DNA of 64,000 bases, taken from the NCBI GenBank assembly GCA_003952965.2, contig CM025856.1, positions 12,037,082-12,101,081 on the forward strand. The letters run 5' to 3'. Numbering within the stretch: the first letter of the stretch is position 1; the number at the start of each line of letters is the position of its first letter. Below are positions 49,757 to 61,337 of the stretch, piece by piece. Position numbers and translations under genes: made by a program. Below the pieces are notes generated by a model. That model was not told the DNA's origin. It did not search any database and saw only the letters and a list, made by a program, of their open reading frames with translations. The DNA comes from Morella rubra. Lineage: Eukaryota; Streptophyta; Magnoliopsida; Fagales; Myricaceae.

Positions 49757-52184
49757 AAGGATACTTTTGAGAGGTACATTGTTCTTGTCTTAGACATAAT
49801 TCAATTATTTCCTCTTTCCAACGAAAGAGGCTAATGTACAAAGAGAACTTAGTTCTTTTTCTTGTTTAGTGAGGGATGGTTCTCTCCCAAATGCTAATTG
49901 CAGTCAGTGTAACATTGTTGTTCAGTCTGCAGACAAAAAATAGAATAGTAACTTTTTCCTGACAAATAGAGTACTAATTTGCTTAGCTATAAGATGGCAT
50001 ATGGGAGCAGACCCTGTGCGCATCACATTAAGGACCATTCTTGCAGGACTTGCATATGCATCTGGCAAATTGGACTCTGTTTAATCGAGGGAAAAAAAAT
50101 CCTCACCCAAAATGACCAAAACTCTACCCAAATCTGAAAAGCTATCTATGCTCGTTTTAAATAATGATGTTATGTTTTGAAATTCAGTGTTTACTCTGGG
50201 ACAGACCATAGGGCTTCCAATTTGTTGCTTGGTTGTCCTTGTTTTTGCCCTGTTTGACAATGATGGAGTTAATTTTGGTTCTCCTCAAGTAGAGATTATA
50301 CACAATAGGTGTTAAAAAGATTTAGTTCAAGCTGAGTTTATTGACAAGTTTGTCATTTGGTGCACTTCTGCACCGGAAAACCATAAAAGTAGAGAGAGTA
50401 TAAAAACTGTGCGAGGCACTGAGATTATTTTGCCAGGTTTTGCCGGGTTTTCAAACGGTTGGTTAGTAGAAGAAGGTCGAAGTTCCATCAATAAAAACAA
50501 TAGAATCTTTGGTAATTGAACAGGATTGCCAAATCAATAACTCAGATTGCTCATGCTTCAGCAGCATAAGCATAGCGCAATAGATCATCCAAAATGCCGT
50601 TACTCACCTTTGCCTACAACCAGAGAGACTATATAGATGTTAAGGTGCTTGGATGGTTTCTTTTTATCCTTTTTCCCCTATAAAATTCCATTTTTGTATT
50701 GTGTTAGCTTGTCAGATCATATAAAGTTCGTTAATCATAGGTAATGGTATGAGCAGCAGTCTTTCAGCTATCCTGACATGCTAACGCAGTGGAATAGCGA
50801 ATCAGACGATGACTGTTGCTAGCTTTTGGTCACTGTAATTGGGGATAATTATGGGTGGAACCTGTGTCCTATTGTGTAGATAAGTTTTGCTGATCCAAGT
50901 AACCGTTTGCGTCAAACAATTGTCTATTTTAGTATTGGCCTTAATTCTGGGAACAGTGTGATTGGCATGTATAGGTGCTTGTACCCACAATAAATCATGA
51001 CATCTTCAAACAAAGATTGTCTTCGTTACACTGGGAAAGTTCTTTAATCTGCTTTGCCGAGTGGCATCATGACAAATCCATCAGTCTTAGAAAAAAAATG
51101 TTCTCCCACTTCATCGTTCAATCGATATTCCGAGCTCTTGATAGATTCGATATAAAGAGGAAGACAATTTGGTATAGAGTGCTCTTAGGGGGTCATGTAG
51201 GTAGTGGTTGTCAAAATCAACAATTAAGCAGAACATGGTTCTGGAGAAAAGTGTCGAATTGATGCTTGATAGGCATCTTGAAGAACAGAATGTGAAGCCA
51301 CCTAAAAAAGTGTGTTGTATGGGTGGCAGACCAGCCAGCTTGGCTCCCCATTCCAGCTGTGGGGAGCAACAAATAGTATGTCGAGTTTACGCTGTGGTGT
51401 GGGAAGTGGTATCAGCAGAAAAGACACATATTGGAAATGTAGTAGTCGGTATGGTATGAAAACGATTAACGAATCAAATAAGAAAGGAACCTGAAACTGT
51501 TGTCAACATGTCATGGAGTTTCCGAGATGAGCAATACGTTTATGGGCAATTAGAATGCGTAGTGCTTGGAGGAATCAAACCGGGAAGAGTTTCTGAAGAG
51601 TACTGACTCTCCTTTTGAAGGGATATGTGGTGGAACTGAAAATAGCTGCCAACTCTGGTCTGAACTCTGAAGGTTCAAATTCATTTTTTGCCAGCATCAT
51701 GTTTTAAAGGGCGACTGTGCATCTGTCTGTCTCAACTCTTATCCTCATTGGGCACAGACCTTTCTGTGATTCTTGTCTTGTGCTGAAACAGGAAGGTTCA
51801 CATTGATTGTCGTGTAGATAAAGCGATTCTCTTGCTTTTATTTGTTCTCTTCTGGTGGATCAACTACTGCGTTTGAGAAAAAAGAAAAAGGATGTTCTCA
51901 TTCTCATACAAAACAAAGGTAACGGAGGTCGGAATCCGTGGATAAGCAGAACATGATTCTTCAACTCTTTAATCAATGGAAAACTTCGAGGGAATTCCAA
52001 GTGGTATGAGAAAAAGTGCCATACGCTCCTTGCACGCGCATAGAATTGAATATTCTATCACCTCATCTAAGCAAAAAGGAAAATCAGTTTTCTATTTAAG
52101 GCTTAGGTATGACACTTCCAGAACTAGAGAAAGTAGTCCCCCGGAGTTCCTCGAGTAAACAGAGTTTCCACACACAGCTTAGGA
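49757..52184 (+). other. Spacer in unit C
   Basis: Copy of 35708-38135 with a few indels, for example a 3-bp loss near 51316 and a changed stretch near 50690. Short frames at 50975-51459 are not conserved in frame between the two copies, which argues against coding function. Confidence 0.55.
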
Positions 52185-53259
52185 ATGGCTGGGTACGGTT
52201 ATGCTTACAGAGGCTACTCTACCTACGATGGGTTGCACCAAGTGCTGATGGGTGGAGTGAAGCAAGATACGGAAGCTACTACTATGGATATCACTCACAG
52301 ATCCCAACCAAAGTTCGAGCCAGTAAAAGACTATGGGTACTGGCACAATCCCCACCAACGGTCGAGCCAGTGAAAAATTATGGATCCAGATATAGTTCCC
52401 CACCGAAGGTAGAGCCAGTGAAAGACTATGGATGCAGATGGAGCTCTCCACCAAAGGTTGATCCAGTGAAGGACTATGGATACAAGGTCGAGCCAGTGAA
52501 AGATCGCGGATATAAGGCCGAGCCGATGAAGGCCTATGCATTTAAGCCCGAGCCAGAGAAAGACTACGAATACAAGGACGTGCAGCCGAAGGACTATGGA
52601 TATAAAGTTGGACCAGTGAAAGGCTATGATCGGCCACAGGAAGTTGAGGAGTTCATCACCAAAATCCAGACTGATGCTAGCCGACCCAACATCGGCCCTT
52701 TTAATGCTCCATACAGGCACCAAACTCCTCAGTCAAGCGGGCAGAATGGAATTACTGGCTATGGTGACAAGAATGACAGCAGCAGCAAAGATTGGCGAAA
52801 GCCCAGCGGAAATACCACTCGGAATGATAACTATGATGACTACAACCGCAAGAATGACACTGCAGTGGAATCCTCCATGGTCACAACTCAAGGTTGGGCT
52901 AGGCCGAGTCCGTTAATGTGGGTTGCACCACCAACTCGTGATACCACACTCGGCACACCTAAAACTGATATTGCTACAGCTATGGAGAATTTTAAGAAAG
53001 CTGCAAAGGCTTTATCTGTTAATGATGCTCCTCCAAATTCCCCTTTCGCAGTACCAATCTCAACAGTGCCAAAAAGAGACACCATCTCAACACCCCCAAA
53101 AAAGGATACCTATGCAGAGACCATTGACAGCAGGGAAGCTGCAAGGCGATATGGCGTCAATCGACTCGAACACAACCGACTGCTGAGAGTTACAAGACGA
53201 CCATTGACAGTAAAAAGGCTGCCGAGAAGTACGGTGGTGCACCTATTCCTTCGATCTAA
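52185..53259 (+). pseudogene. Tyr/Lys/Pro-repeat protein gene, copy C (frameshifted)
   Basis: Paralogue of 38136-39206 with the same MAGYGYAYRGYSTYDG start, EPVKDYGYK-type repeats and C-terminal TIDSREAARRYG. Lesions seen: a one-base loss after TACGATGGG near 52232; net +4 bases near 52280-52290 that restore the frame; the same shift as copy A near 52345; and a net 10-bp loss near 53155 that throws the TIDSKKAAEKYGG tail out of frame. The four-base insertion of copy A is absent. A 384-codon frame (52109-53263) runs through, but its first 100 codons and its last 40 or so are out of frame with the conserved protein. Confidence 0.65.
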
Positions 53260-55672
53260 ATAGAAGATTTATGTACATGATCCTATGGCTCCTGTGGGTG
53301 CTCAGGGAGGTTTGTTCTGGAATCTTAGCCTGTTCCCATCTATCTGCATTTCCTTTTATTTACTTAGTATAAGTTTCGGGGTATGCAATTTGAATGGATG
53401 TGCCTTATACTGGAGTAAGCATGTGTTATGACACCAATAAACTTAAGGGGTGTCCTATTTATGTACTGTCTGAAATCTTTGTGCGATGTTTCTGATGTTT
53501 TTCTTACACTGCATACAAGTCCATACTGTTAGTGTTATGTATGTGTTGCCAATATTCCACGTCAAAATTCAGTGCAATCGAGTTGTAAGTAGTTGAGTCA
53601 AGTGAGAAGTTGAAAAAGAAATAGGAAGCTTCACACTCTTCGCCGCTTGCTCGCGGCTTGAGCTTCAAAGTTACAGATTCATTTTGCTCACTTGCTGCTC
53701 ACTTGCCACTTGCATTCGAAAGCTATAAGGTCTATCCACTCACTTACCTCTCGACCGCTAGTTCAAACATCTCGATAAACATGATTTTCTCGAGTTTTGA
53801 TGAGATTGCATCACTAGATAAGTATAAGCACATGTGATATTGAAGATCTAAACTAAGAGAGGCGATACAATATCATCCCGATAAACATGATCCTTTTGAG
53901 TATTGATGAGACCGTATCACTTAAATACCTTTAAATACTTGTAATACTCGAGATCTGGGGCCAGAAATATTAAAATACTTTCTATTGTTGGAAAGAAAAC
54001 CCAAATCCATGTTTCAGACCTACAAATCCAGATTTTCTCTCAATCAATCATCAAAAATCGAAAAACCAACCTTCCATGTGAAGGCTTTAGAGTTACGGAG
54101 GAATTAATTTGGTTGTTAGGGTTCCAACGGTAAAGATCGAGTTCGTTCTGTGAAGAGTCCATTAAAAAAAAAAGCCTCATAGTTCTAGGGTTTTGCAACT
54201 TGTTGCGGATCCGAGTGGATCACTTGAATTATTACAAGTCGGGATATTGGAGTTGCAAAGGTTTTGTTGTGTCTGAATTATATTTATAAGGTTTTCTTCT
54301 TATTAGATTTTAGGTGGCGCTTGTCATGATAGTCTGTTTTGTTGATGGAATGTGAGCTGCAGGAGATCGAACCCATCTTCTTATGGTAAAATATTATATT
54401 TGTTACGCTTATTATGCTATTATCGCTTTTGTTTGTGATTATTTATATAATTTTTAGTTTAAAACTTTTCAAATATATATATCTCTCTTTTATGTGATAG
54501 CTTTTGGCTCCGACTAGCTATGTATATGTTTATACTTAGTAACCTTTAAAAAGAATCGTGTGGGCCATATTTTTATTAAGGCCTAATTACCTTACACATC
54601 TCAGGGGTATTCGACTTTTGCAAAATTAACCCTGGGGTAATGATTTCAATTGTATAATTCTTGTGGTATTCAATTGAAGCAATTACCCCAAAGATGATTT
54701 TGCAAAAGTCGAATACCACAGGGATGTGTAAGGCAATTAGGCATTTTATTAATAGTCCATAGTTTTAACTTTTTAAGTAAATTTATTTCTTTACTCTAAT
54801 TAATTATATCTTTAACTTTTAAAATCTCTCTATATTGTTCTATGACTAAACCGCTTTTCCATTAAATTTTCCACATTATATCTAGTAAGGGCTTTTTGGT
54901 CATTCAAACACCTGGGGGAACTCACGTGTTGTACCCCCGCCATGTGGACATTATATTACTATAAAGAAAACTTAGGGGTCAGTACTAGCACAGGACGTGA
55001 CAATAATAAACGGACCTACACAAACCTCTCAGGTCTAAGGATACCATAAGTTAATAGTGTTGAATATCATTATAGTCATCACTAATCACTTCCTAAAAAT
55101 GTTCATATTTGATCTCGTTCAGTGCATGTACTCTTGCAGTAGATTCACTCGTCTATTTAAGGTCACCACCTCAATGACAGAGTCCATCATCCTATTTAAT
55201 AGAGGCACAACGAGTGTAGACATATTTACACATAAATAAGTATCTTGGTCTAGAACAATCGTCAAGTGAACAAGAAATCGAAAAATCATATTCTCCGCCT
55301 TTGATTCAATAATCATCAACATTACTTTTTTACAATGTACTCAACAATAAAACTGTGTGACATCTTATATCATAACATAATACTCGGAAATAAATAAACA
55401 CATATGACAATAATTTTTAAAATATAATTATCTCATAATTATTCATAAATAACTGATTTTTAGGCATATATCTTACATTCTCTCGTCTAAAAAGCTGCAC
55501 CTCAGATGTGACTAACTTTTACAAGGAAAGAAATATGAAAAGGACCAATCCCTTTGTTAGATGAAAATCGTAAAAGTTAATTATCCTTGACACGTCTCTG
55601 TCTCTCTTCTAAATTGCCTTTTCCTATCTCCATATTTAATTTCCCCCTTTTACTTTCCATTAGTTGTTAGTT
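53260..55672. other. Non-coding tail of unit C
   Basis: Copy of 39207-41452: probable 3' region of the repeat-protein gene, then AT-rich sequence without coding signal, interrupted by a MITE at 54581-54742. Short open frames such as 55057-55239 have no recognisable features. Confidence 0.6.
54571..54752. mobile_element. 162-bp MITE with 9-bp target duplication
   Basis: The element (about 54581-54742) begins gcctaattaccttacacatc and ends with the inverted complement gatgtgtaaggcaattaggc (one mismatch in 20). It is internally palindromic, with gtattcgacttttgcaaaat near the left arm and attttgcaaaagtcgaatac near the right. It is flanked by ttttattaa at 54571-54579 and 54744-54752. The homologous site in unit A (about 40528-40550) and in the older tail (about 42278) has a single tttattaa and no insert. 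A 9-bp duplication suggests a Mutator-like origin. Confidence 0.9.
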
Positions 55673-56815
55673 GTTGTTATGTTTTTGAATTTCCACTTTT
55701 GGCAAATGATCATGCTTTCCTTATGAATTAATTTGTAGCTCTTTTCTAACCTATATTCTCAATCCTGACTAGTTAGGCCCATCGCATACTAATCTCATGT
55801 AGGGCTGTATTCGAGCCGAGTATTTTAATATTCGAGTCGAATCAATTTTAACCGAGTTTGGCTCATTTTAATATTCGAGCAAAAAATGGTGTTTGAACTC
55901 AGCTCATTTAGTAAACGAACCGAGTTCGAGTTGTTCATGAACAGTTCAATTCATTTACCATGCTCTAACCTCATGCATTGAAATTAGTGGGGACATTTGA
56001 TCTCCCACCCCATGGAAGGCGTAGGAATTAATCAGCGAATTCAAACATTTTAATTAATTTTCTTTACACTTTCCTTTTGCGTGAGCTAAATTCTCCCTTA
56101 ATGAATTTAATTTATAGGTACGCAAAACAAAAATTTTATCATCATATTTTATGAGGATAAAATCGTAATGTTAGGTGCTAAAAAATTAATTTCTGTCAAA
56201 TTTTAGATGGTTATAGACGTGATTATAGGCCAATTATTTGAGAGTTTGATGCAAATGTTGCTAATTAGTAGACTCAGTGCTCCGAAGAGTAAACTACCCG
56301 CCGTTTGAAGTGCATGCTAAGAGCACAATGTTTTGTCTACCCAAAAGGCATGATGGAGGTAGACATAACTACTATATATATGGAACTACGTGAAATTAAG
56401 TTCGATATCGTCGATTTGCTGACCAAGATAGGCGTACTGCAGAGGATTAGGAGCCATGTTATATCGACATAACTATAACGAAGAGACTGCCAACATTAAT
56501 TTGCTCAAATGACATCCAAAGTGAAGTTCCAAAACTCTGTTTGTTTTGCCGTATATTACTTTTTTTAAACTATTTTCGACTATTTAGAGAGCCTCATAAA
56601 ATACAGTCAATCAAAACTTAATCTGGTCAACCGTATCTAAACTCCACTTTTCTAAAAGTAGTTTACTTTATGAAACTAGTTAATCTTTTTTCTTGACCTG
56701 CCTCTTCTAGTCTTAGGAATTGCCAAAAACCCATCAACCCAACCTCCTGACCTGAAACCAATCTGGTTCAACCCGAACTAGTTGGGTTATGTTGTGGTTG
56801 GAGTTAGGGTTGGGT
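55673..56815. other. Spacer between unit C and the LINE
   Basis: 55.70-55.87 kb still resembles 43.2-43.86 kb. It is followed by cgag-rich degenerate sequence and AT-rich DNA. No supported gene or RNA. Confidence 0.5.
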
Positions 56816-57090
56816 TTTGAAATATGAACTCGAGAAAAATCAAGTTCATGTTCGGTTTTCTAACCCAAAACCAAAGCATTCAAATGAACCTGATGTAATA
56901 ATTTTAACTTTTTTCGAGTTTAGGGTCATGTTTTGAAATATAAACTCGAGAAAAATCAAGTTGGTATTTGAATTTTAAACACGAAACTAAAGCATTCAAA
57001 AGAATCAAAACCTGACTGTTTTAACTTTTTTTTAGAAAGAGAGAGTCGGATTTTAAAATATAAATCCGAGAAAAATTTAAGTTCATATTC
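56816..57090. repeat. About 118-bp tandem repeat at the 3' end of the LINE
   Basis: Three starts of a unit reading gaaatat(g/a)aactcgagaaa, then aatcaagtt, occur at about 56819, 56935 and 57054 (the third degraded to aatataaatccgagaaaaat). The ccaaagcattcaaa/ctaaagcattcaaa motif recurs with the same spacing. The innermost unit overlaps the last codons of the LINE RNase H frame, so the array looks like the element's 3' tail. Confidence 0.75.
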
Positions 57091-57875
57091 GGATGAGCAA
57101 GGTGGTGCGGCATCTCGTTGGCTCCTCTAAAGATATGAACTGCCTGCCAACTCTGTAACCGATTACAGGCTTTATGGATCTCCTTCACAGTCGAATAAAT
57201 ACGCCAATCTGAAAGTTTCGGCCAGCTGTGTATAGCCTTAATAACTATTTCAGAGTCTCCCTTGAAAAGTACTCGTGGAAAACTATGGTCACACGCCAAT
57301 TGCACACCTAGGGAAAAAGCCTGCACCTCACTATTGAGAGGCCCTACAGCATCTACCAGCTTGACCACTGCACAGTCTGCACCTTTAACTTTCCCCTCGC
57401 AGTCCCGAGCCACGGCAGCTAGCACAGCAAAGGACTCACGTACAGCAACGTCATCACTGTTTATTTTTATAGAGTCCTCTGGTGGTGGGGTCCAAAACAG
57501 TACCTTCGCAGGTCCTAACTTCTTACGCCAAGCATCCCCATGCTCTAAAGCAATCCGACGCACCCTACGAACAAATTCCTGCACGTCACATCCCTTGCCA
57601 CCATGCTCGATTTGGTTCCGAATCGCCCAAAGCAAATCTATAGCATTAGCGGCATAAAGCCGAAAAAGTAACTGATCCTCCAGTGGAATCCCAAAAATTT
57701 GATGCGGATGTAAAATTATCTTCACCCAATCTGCAGTTGTCCCATCCCAAACTCCATACACTATTAATTTGCCAGGGAGATTTGCTCCATACTGCATGGC
57801 TATAGGGACATATAAGTAGCAAATGGATAAGAGATTATGGGCAAACGCCACACAACCCACATTTAACATCATCAA
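57021..57875 (-). pseudogene. LINE ORF2 C-terminus: RNase H-like domain
   Basis: 284-codon open frame. The typical plant non-LTR RNase H pattern is visible: FWTPPPEDSIKIN, then VAVRESFAVLAAVARDCEG, LNSEVQAFSLGVQLA with the Glu, and LFKGDSEIVIKAIHSW with the Asp. The first catalytic Asp region reads NSDDVA, so it is present but altered. The beginning of the frame (about 57,800-57,875) is the zinc-finger-like region between RT and RNase H. It belongs to ORF2 but is separated from the RT part by stops near 57.96 kb. Confidence 0.85.
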
Positions 57876-57963
57876 CCTCCAATGCTCGTTCTCCTAGCCT
57901 TAGTGCCACCTGAATTTTTGTCGGTAAAATCTCCCATGCGACTTTCCATGGAAGCAGCTCGAG

Positions 57964-60389
57964 TCAATCATGCATGTGCAATTTCCATAGGTCTTTCCAC
58001 TGATTAGCCTGAAGAGGAGAATTCAAAGTGCATCTCCGATTAACAAGACCCAGATGGATGGACTTGACACTGTAGAGCCCCGAAGCTTCCAATGGACAAA
58101 ACAAAGTATCAGTGGTCCTAATCTCTGAAATTCGTACCTTCAAAATGGCCTCTGCGGAGTCTTGAGAAAATAACTGACGAATTAGACCCACGTTCCAACC
58201 ATGACCCCCCTCCAACAGAAGATCACGAACAGTCACTAACTCGGTAGGAATAACAGCTCCCTCTCTAACAGTAGGGATAAAGCCAGGCAAATTAGGGACC
58301 CACGGGTCCCTCCATATGAAGATATCGCGCCCACTACCCACACGGTGACACAGACCTTCCCGCAATACATCCCTAGTTTTCAGTTTTCACTATGCTTCGC
58401 CAATCCATTATGCTTGACTGCCAGCTCCCTATCGCCCAGAAATCTCTCCCCTTAACATACTTTCCATGCAATACTCGAACCCATAGGCTATCTAGGTCAA
58501 TAATCATCTTCCAAGCCAACTTCGAGACCAAAATTTTATTCATCTTCGAAAACAACCGAATACCCAAACCGCCAACGCTCTTGGGCAGACAAATAGACTG
58601 CCAAGATTTTAAAGATAAATGTTGCACCTGCTCATCCTTAAAGCCCCACCAGAAGTTTTTAGTCGCACGATCAAGTTCATGACACCAAGATTGTGGCATT
58701 GAATAAAAACTCAAAAAATAAGAAGGAATGACACTTGCAACCGATATGATCATCACCGTTCTCCCAGCCTGAGAAAGGACCTTAGCCTTACACCCATAAA
58801 TTTTCTATAAGAATTTATTTTTAATCTCCTCTGCCGCCTTTACTCTAACCCAGGGAATAAACAAAGGAAGCCCAAGATGTTTAGCCTTAAGGGGTAATTT
58901 TTTCAAATTCAACTCATTCAAGATCGTCACAATTGCCTGTTTATGGAAATTCTTACTAAAATGAACTGAAGATTTAGAATGATTCACTTTCTACCCAGAC
59001 CAAGCCATACACTTATCAAGACAAGCATTTAAAGTCATGGCTTCACGGGGAGTTGCCTTAGCAAATAATAATAGATTATCCGCAAATAATAAATGAGAGA
59101 TACTGGGAGCATTACGGCCCATATGGATACCTCTAAGGCGTCCACGCCTTTCCTCTCGCAACAACAGACGGGACAACACTTTAGAGCACAATATAAACAG
59201 ATATGGAGAGATAAGATCACCTTGTCGAAGTCCACGTGATGGAAAGATCCGACCATACGAACTACCATTGATGAGAATAGAGAATGACGAGGTCGAGATA
59301 CATTGCCTCACCCAAGATATCCAAACAGAGCTGAACCCAAACTTCTCCAATACTTTCAGCACAAAGTTTCATTCCACAAGTCATATGCTTTTTTCATATC
59401 CGCCTTGGTCGCCATCCAACCATGCGTCCTTTCTTGTGATTCATACCATGAAAAATTTATGCGGCCACAATATAATTATCTTCAATAGCACGCCCCTAGA
59501 CAAAAGCAAATTGGAACGGTGATACTAGCTTTGGGAGGAACACCTTCAAACGTTCCGTCATAATTTTTGAAATGAGCTTATAAATGATGTTACAGAGGCT
59601 AATAGGTCGAAACTGACTAACCTTCGAAGGATTATCACCTTCAGAATCATAGTGATATTCGTAGCATTCAGATCAGGGAGCAGTTCGCTTCTTTCAAAAA
59701 AATCTTGCACAGCCTTAATAACATCCAAACCCACCACCTCCCAAAAATGTTTAAAAAATAACACAGTCATACCATCCGGGCCAGAGCCTTTTCCAAACCC
59801 ATCTTTCGAAGAGTAGAAAAGATTTCATCCCTAGACGAAATCTCAGTCAACATAGTATTTTCCGCCTCAGTAATCAAAGGCTCTATAAGATTCTCAAGAT
59901 CCTCTGAAATGGTTGGATTGCTGGAGAAAAAAGGGATTCATAAAAGGCCACCAATTCATTGCCAATCGCCGATCTACCCGAGATCCAACTGGCCCCCTCC
60001 TTATTCAGCTTTAATAACTGGTTTCTGCAACGACGAATAATAGTGGAAGCGTGATAAAATTTTGTATTTAGATCAAGTGACACCAGCCACAGCTCACGAG
60101 ATTTTTGTCGCCATAAGGATTCCTCACGCCTGAGCTGCTCGTCTATCTCCAGAGCTAATTGCTGCGCCAAGTGAATATTATGAGAAGTTGGAGCCGTGTG
60201 TTGACAAGAGGCTAGCTGCTCTTTGACCCAATGAATGGCTAGCTGAATATTACCAAAACACCTTTTGTTCCACTTACGCAAAGCAAATCGAGTTGCTCTT
60301 ATTTTTTTAAACAGAGCATGCGTTGGGCCCGCCCCACCAACCGATTGCCACGCTGCAGTCATAACATTCAAACAAGAATCATCCCGCAA
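57964..60389 (-). pseudogene. LINE ORF2 central part: reverse transcriptase, fragmented
   Basis: Successive minus-strand frames carry one reverse transcriptase in several pieces. 60389-59883 is the linker, with ALRKWNKRCFGNI and LDLNTKFYHAS. 59770-59558 has [26 protein letters not shown] (shown in two parts: GLDVIKAVQDFF and [14 protein letters not shown]). 59362-58991 has SRGLRQGDLISPYLFILCSK and SHLLFADNLLLFAKA. 58756-58373 and 58365-57964 form the thumb and the region before the zinc finger, with KNFWWGF, LPKSVGGLGIR and VGSGRDIFIWRDPW. The catalytic FADD box reads FADN (Asn codon at 59075-59077). Several stops and frameshifts separate the pieces. Confidence 0.88.
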
Positions 60390-61135
60390 CCAAAACCCTT
60401 CAAATTTAAAAGGTTTTGGAGCAGGCTCAGCAACCCAAGTAAAGATAAAATAAGGGGAATATGGTCATAATTAGTAACAGGATAATGAATAATTGTGGCA
60501 TTGGGATATGCCACACACCATGGAAGATTGGAAATACCTCTATCAAAATGCTTCCGAATATTAGCAAAGCCCGAGCGTTTATTGCACCACGAGAATTTAG
60601 ACCCCACGAATCCCAAATCAACAAAACTCATAGTCTACATGAAATGAAACAAGCCACACGACGACGACGAAGCACAAACTCTTCCTCCTAGTTTATTTGA
60701 TGAATGAAGAATATCGCTAAAGTCACCTAAGCAAACCCATGGAATTTGCTCGTCCCTATTCAACTGCTGCAATGAGTGCCAAAATCCCGATTTCTCCTTC
60801 CAAACAGACGGCCCATAAACAATGGAGCATAAAAAAATCGAATCATCCCCACCAGGGTCTACTTCCAAGTGGAAATAGTTTTGAGATTGGCCAATTAATT
60901 TAAACTTAAAATCCGGACACCAACAAAAAAACAAGTCCTCCTCTTCTACCAAGTGGAGGCACATAAATATAAAAAGAAAAGCCACTCTTACGCATAACAC
61001 GAGAAAGACAAACTTCATCAATCATAGTTTCTATCAAAAAAATTCTCGCCATATCCATTGTTTTCACAATTTCCTGGAGGGCTCTTGCTGCCGAGGGTCG
61101 ACCCAACCCCCACAGTTCCAAGCAAGGAGTTTCAT
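60368..61135 (-). pseudogene. LINE ORF2 N-terminus: endonuclease domain, frameshifted
   Basis: Starts at MKLLAWNC (ATG 61135). A one-base change in a G-run just after WNC shifts the frame; GLGRPSAARALQEIVK then continues in another frame (from 61121). Later blocks are IPWVCLGDFSDILHSSNKLGG (seen as IPWVCLGDFS and DILHSSNKLGG), then FVDLGFVGSKFSWCNKRSG and TNYDHIPL. The family motif GDFN reads GDFS and SDH reads YDH, so two catalytic positions are altered besides the frameshifts. Confidence 0.85.
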
Positions 61136-61337
61136 GGGGAGGTGAGGGGCATGGTATGGCCCGCCTCCTCAGGCGTAAAAGGAATATTTGTGCTAACCGA
61201 ATTCTCCACCTGCTTCATAGTACCCTTTGGCTTCCCTGTTCTTCCCATATTTAAAATACGACGAAATCTTGGTGCCTTGGTACCACATTCCGCACCCATA
61301 TGAAAAAGCTCAGCCATAGAATTTTCCATAGACTCAT

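Larger units (their letters stand above)
46796..55672. repeat. Segmental duplication, unit C (pairs with 32745-41452)
   Basis: Starts within a left-truncated MITE-like element (tgcacccaccattattggtt) and runs through PES exons 10-13, spacer, repeat-protein gene and tail. It is nearly identical to unit A except for sparse substitutions, short indels and one extra MITE at 54581-54742. Homology ends with the ccattagttgttag block. From there unit C matches the older tail copy (gttatgtttttgaatttcca, then cttttggcaaatga) better than unit A. Confidence 0.93.

Noticed and set aside
52109..53263. 384-codon plus-strand frame as an intact gene
   Set aside because: Its first 100 codons and its C-terminal 40 or so are out of frame with the protein conserved in copy A. 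It is the result of indels in a broken gene.
57262..57657. 131-codon plus-strand frame
   Set aside because: It is antisense to the LINE RNase H domain, which has clear family motifs on the minus strand.
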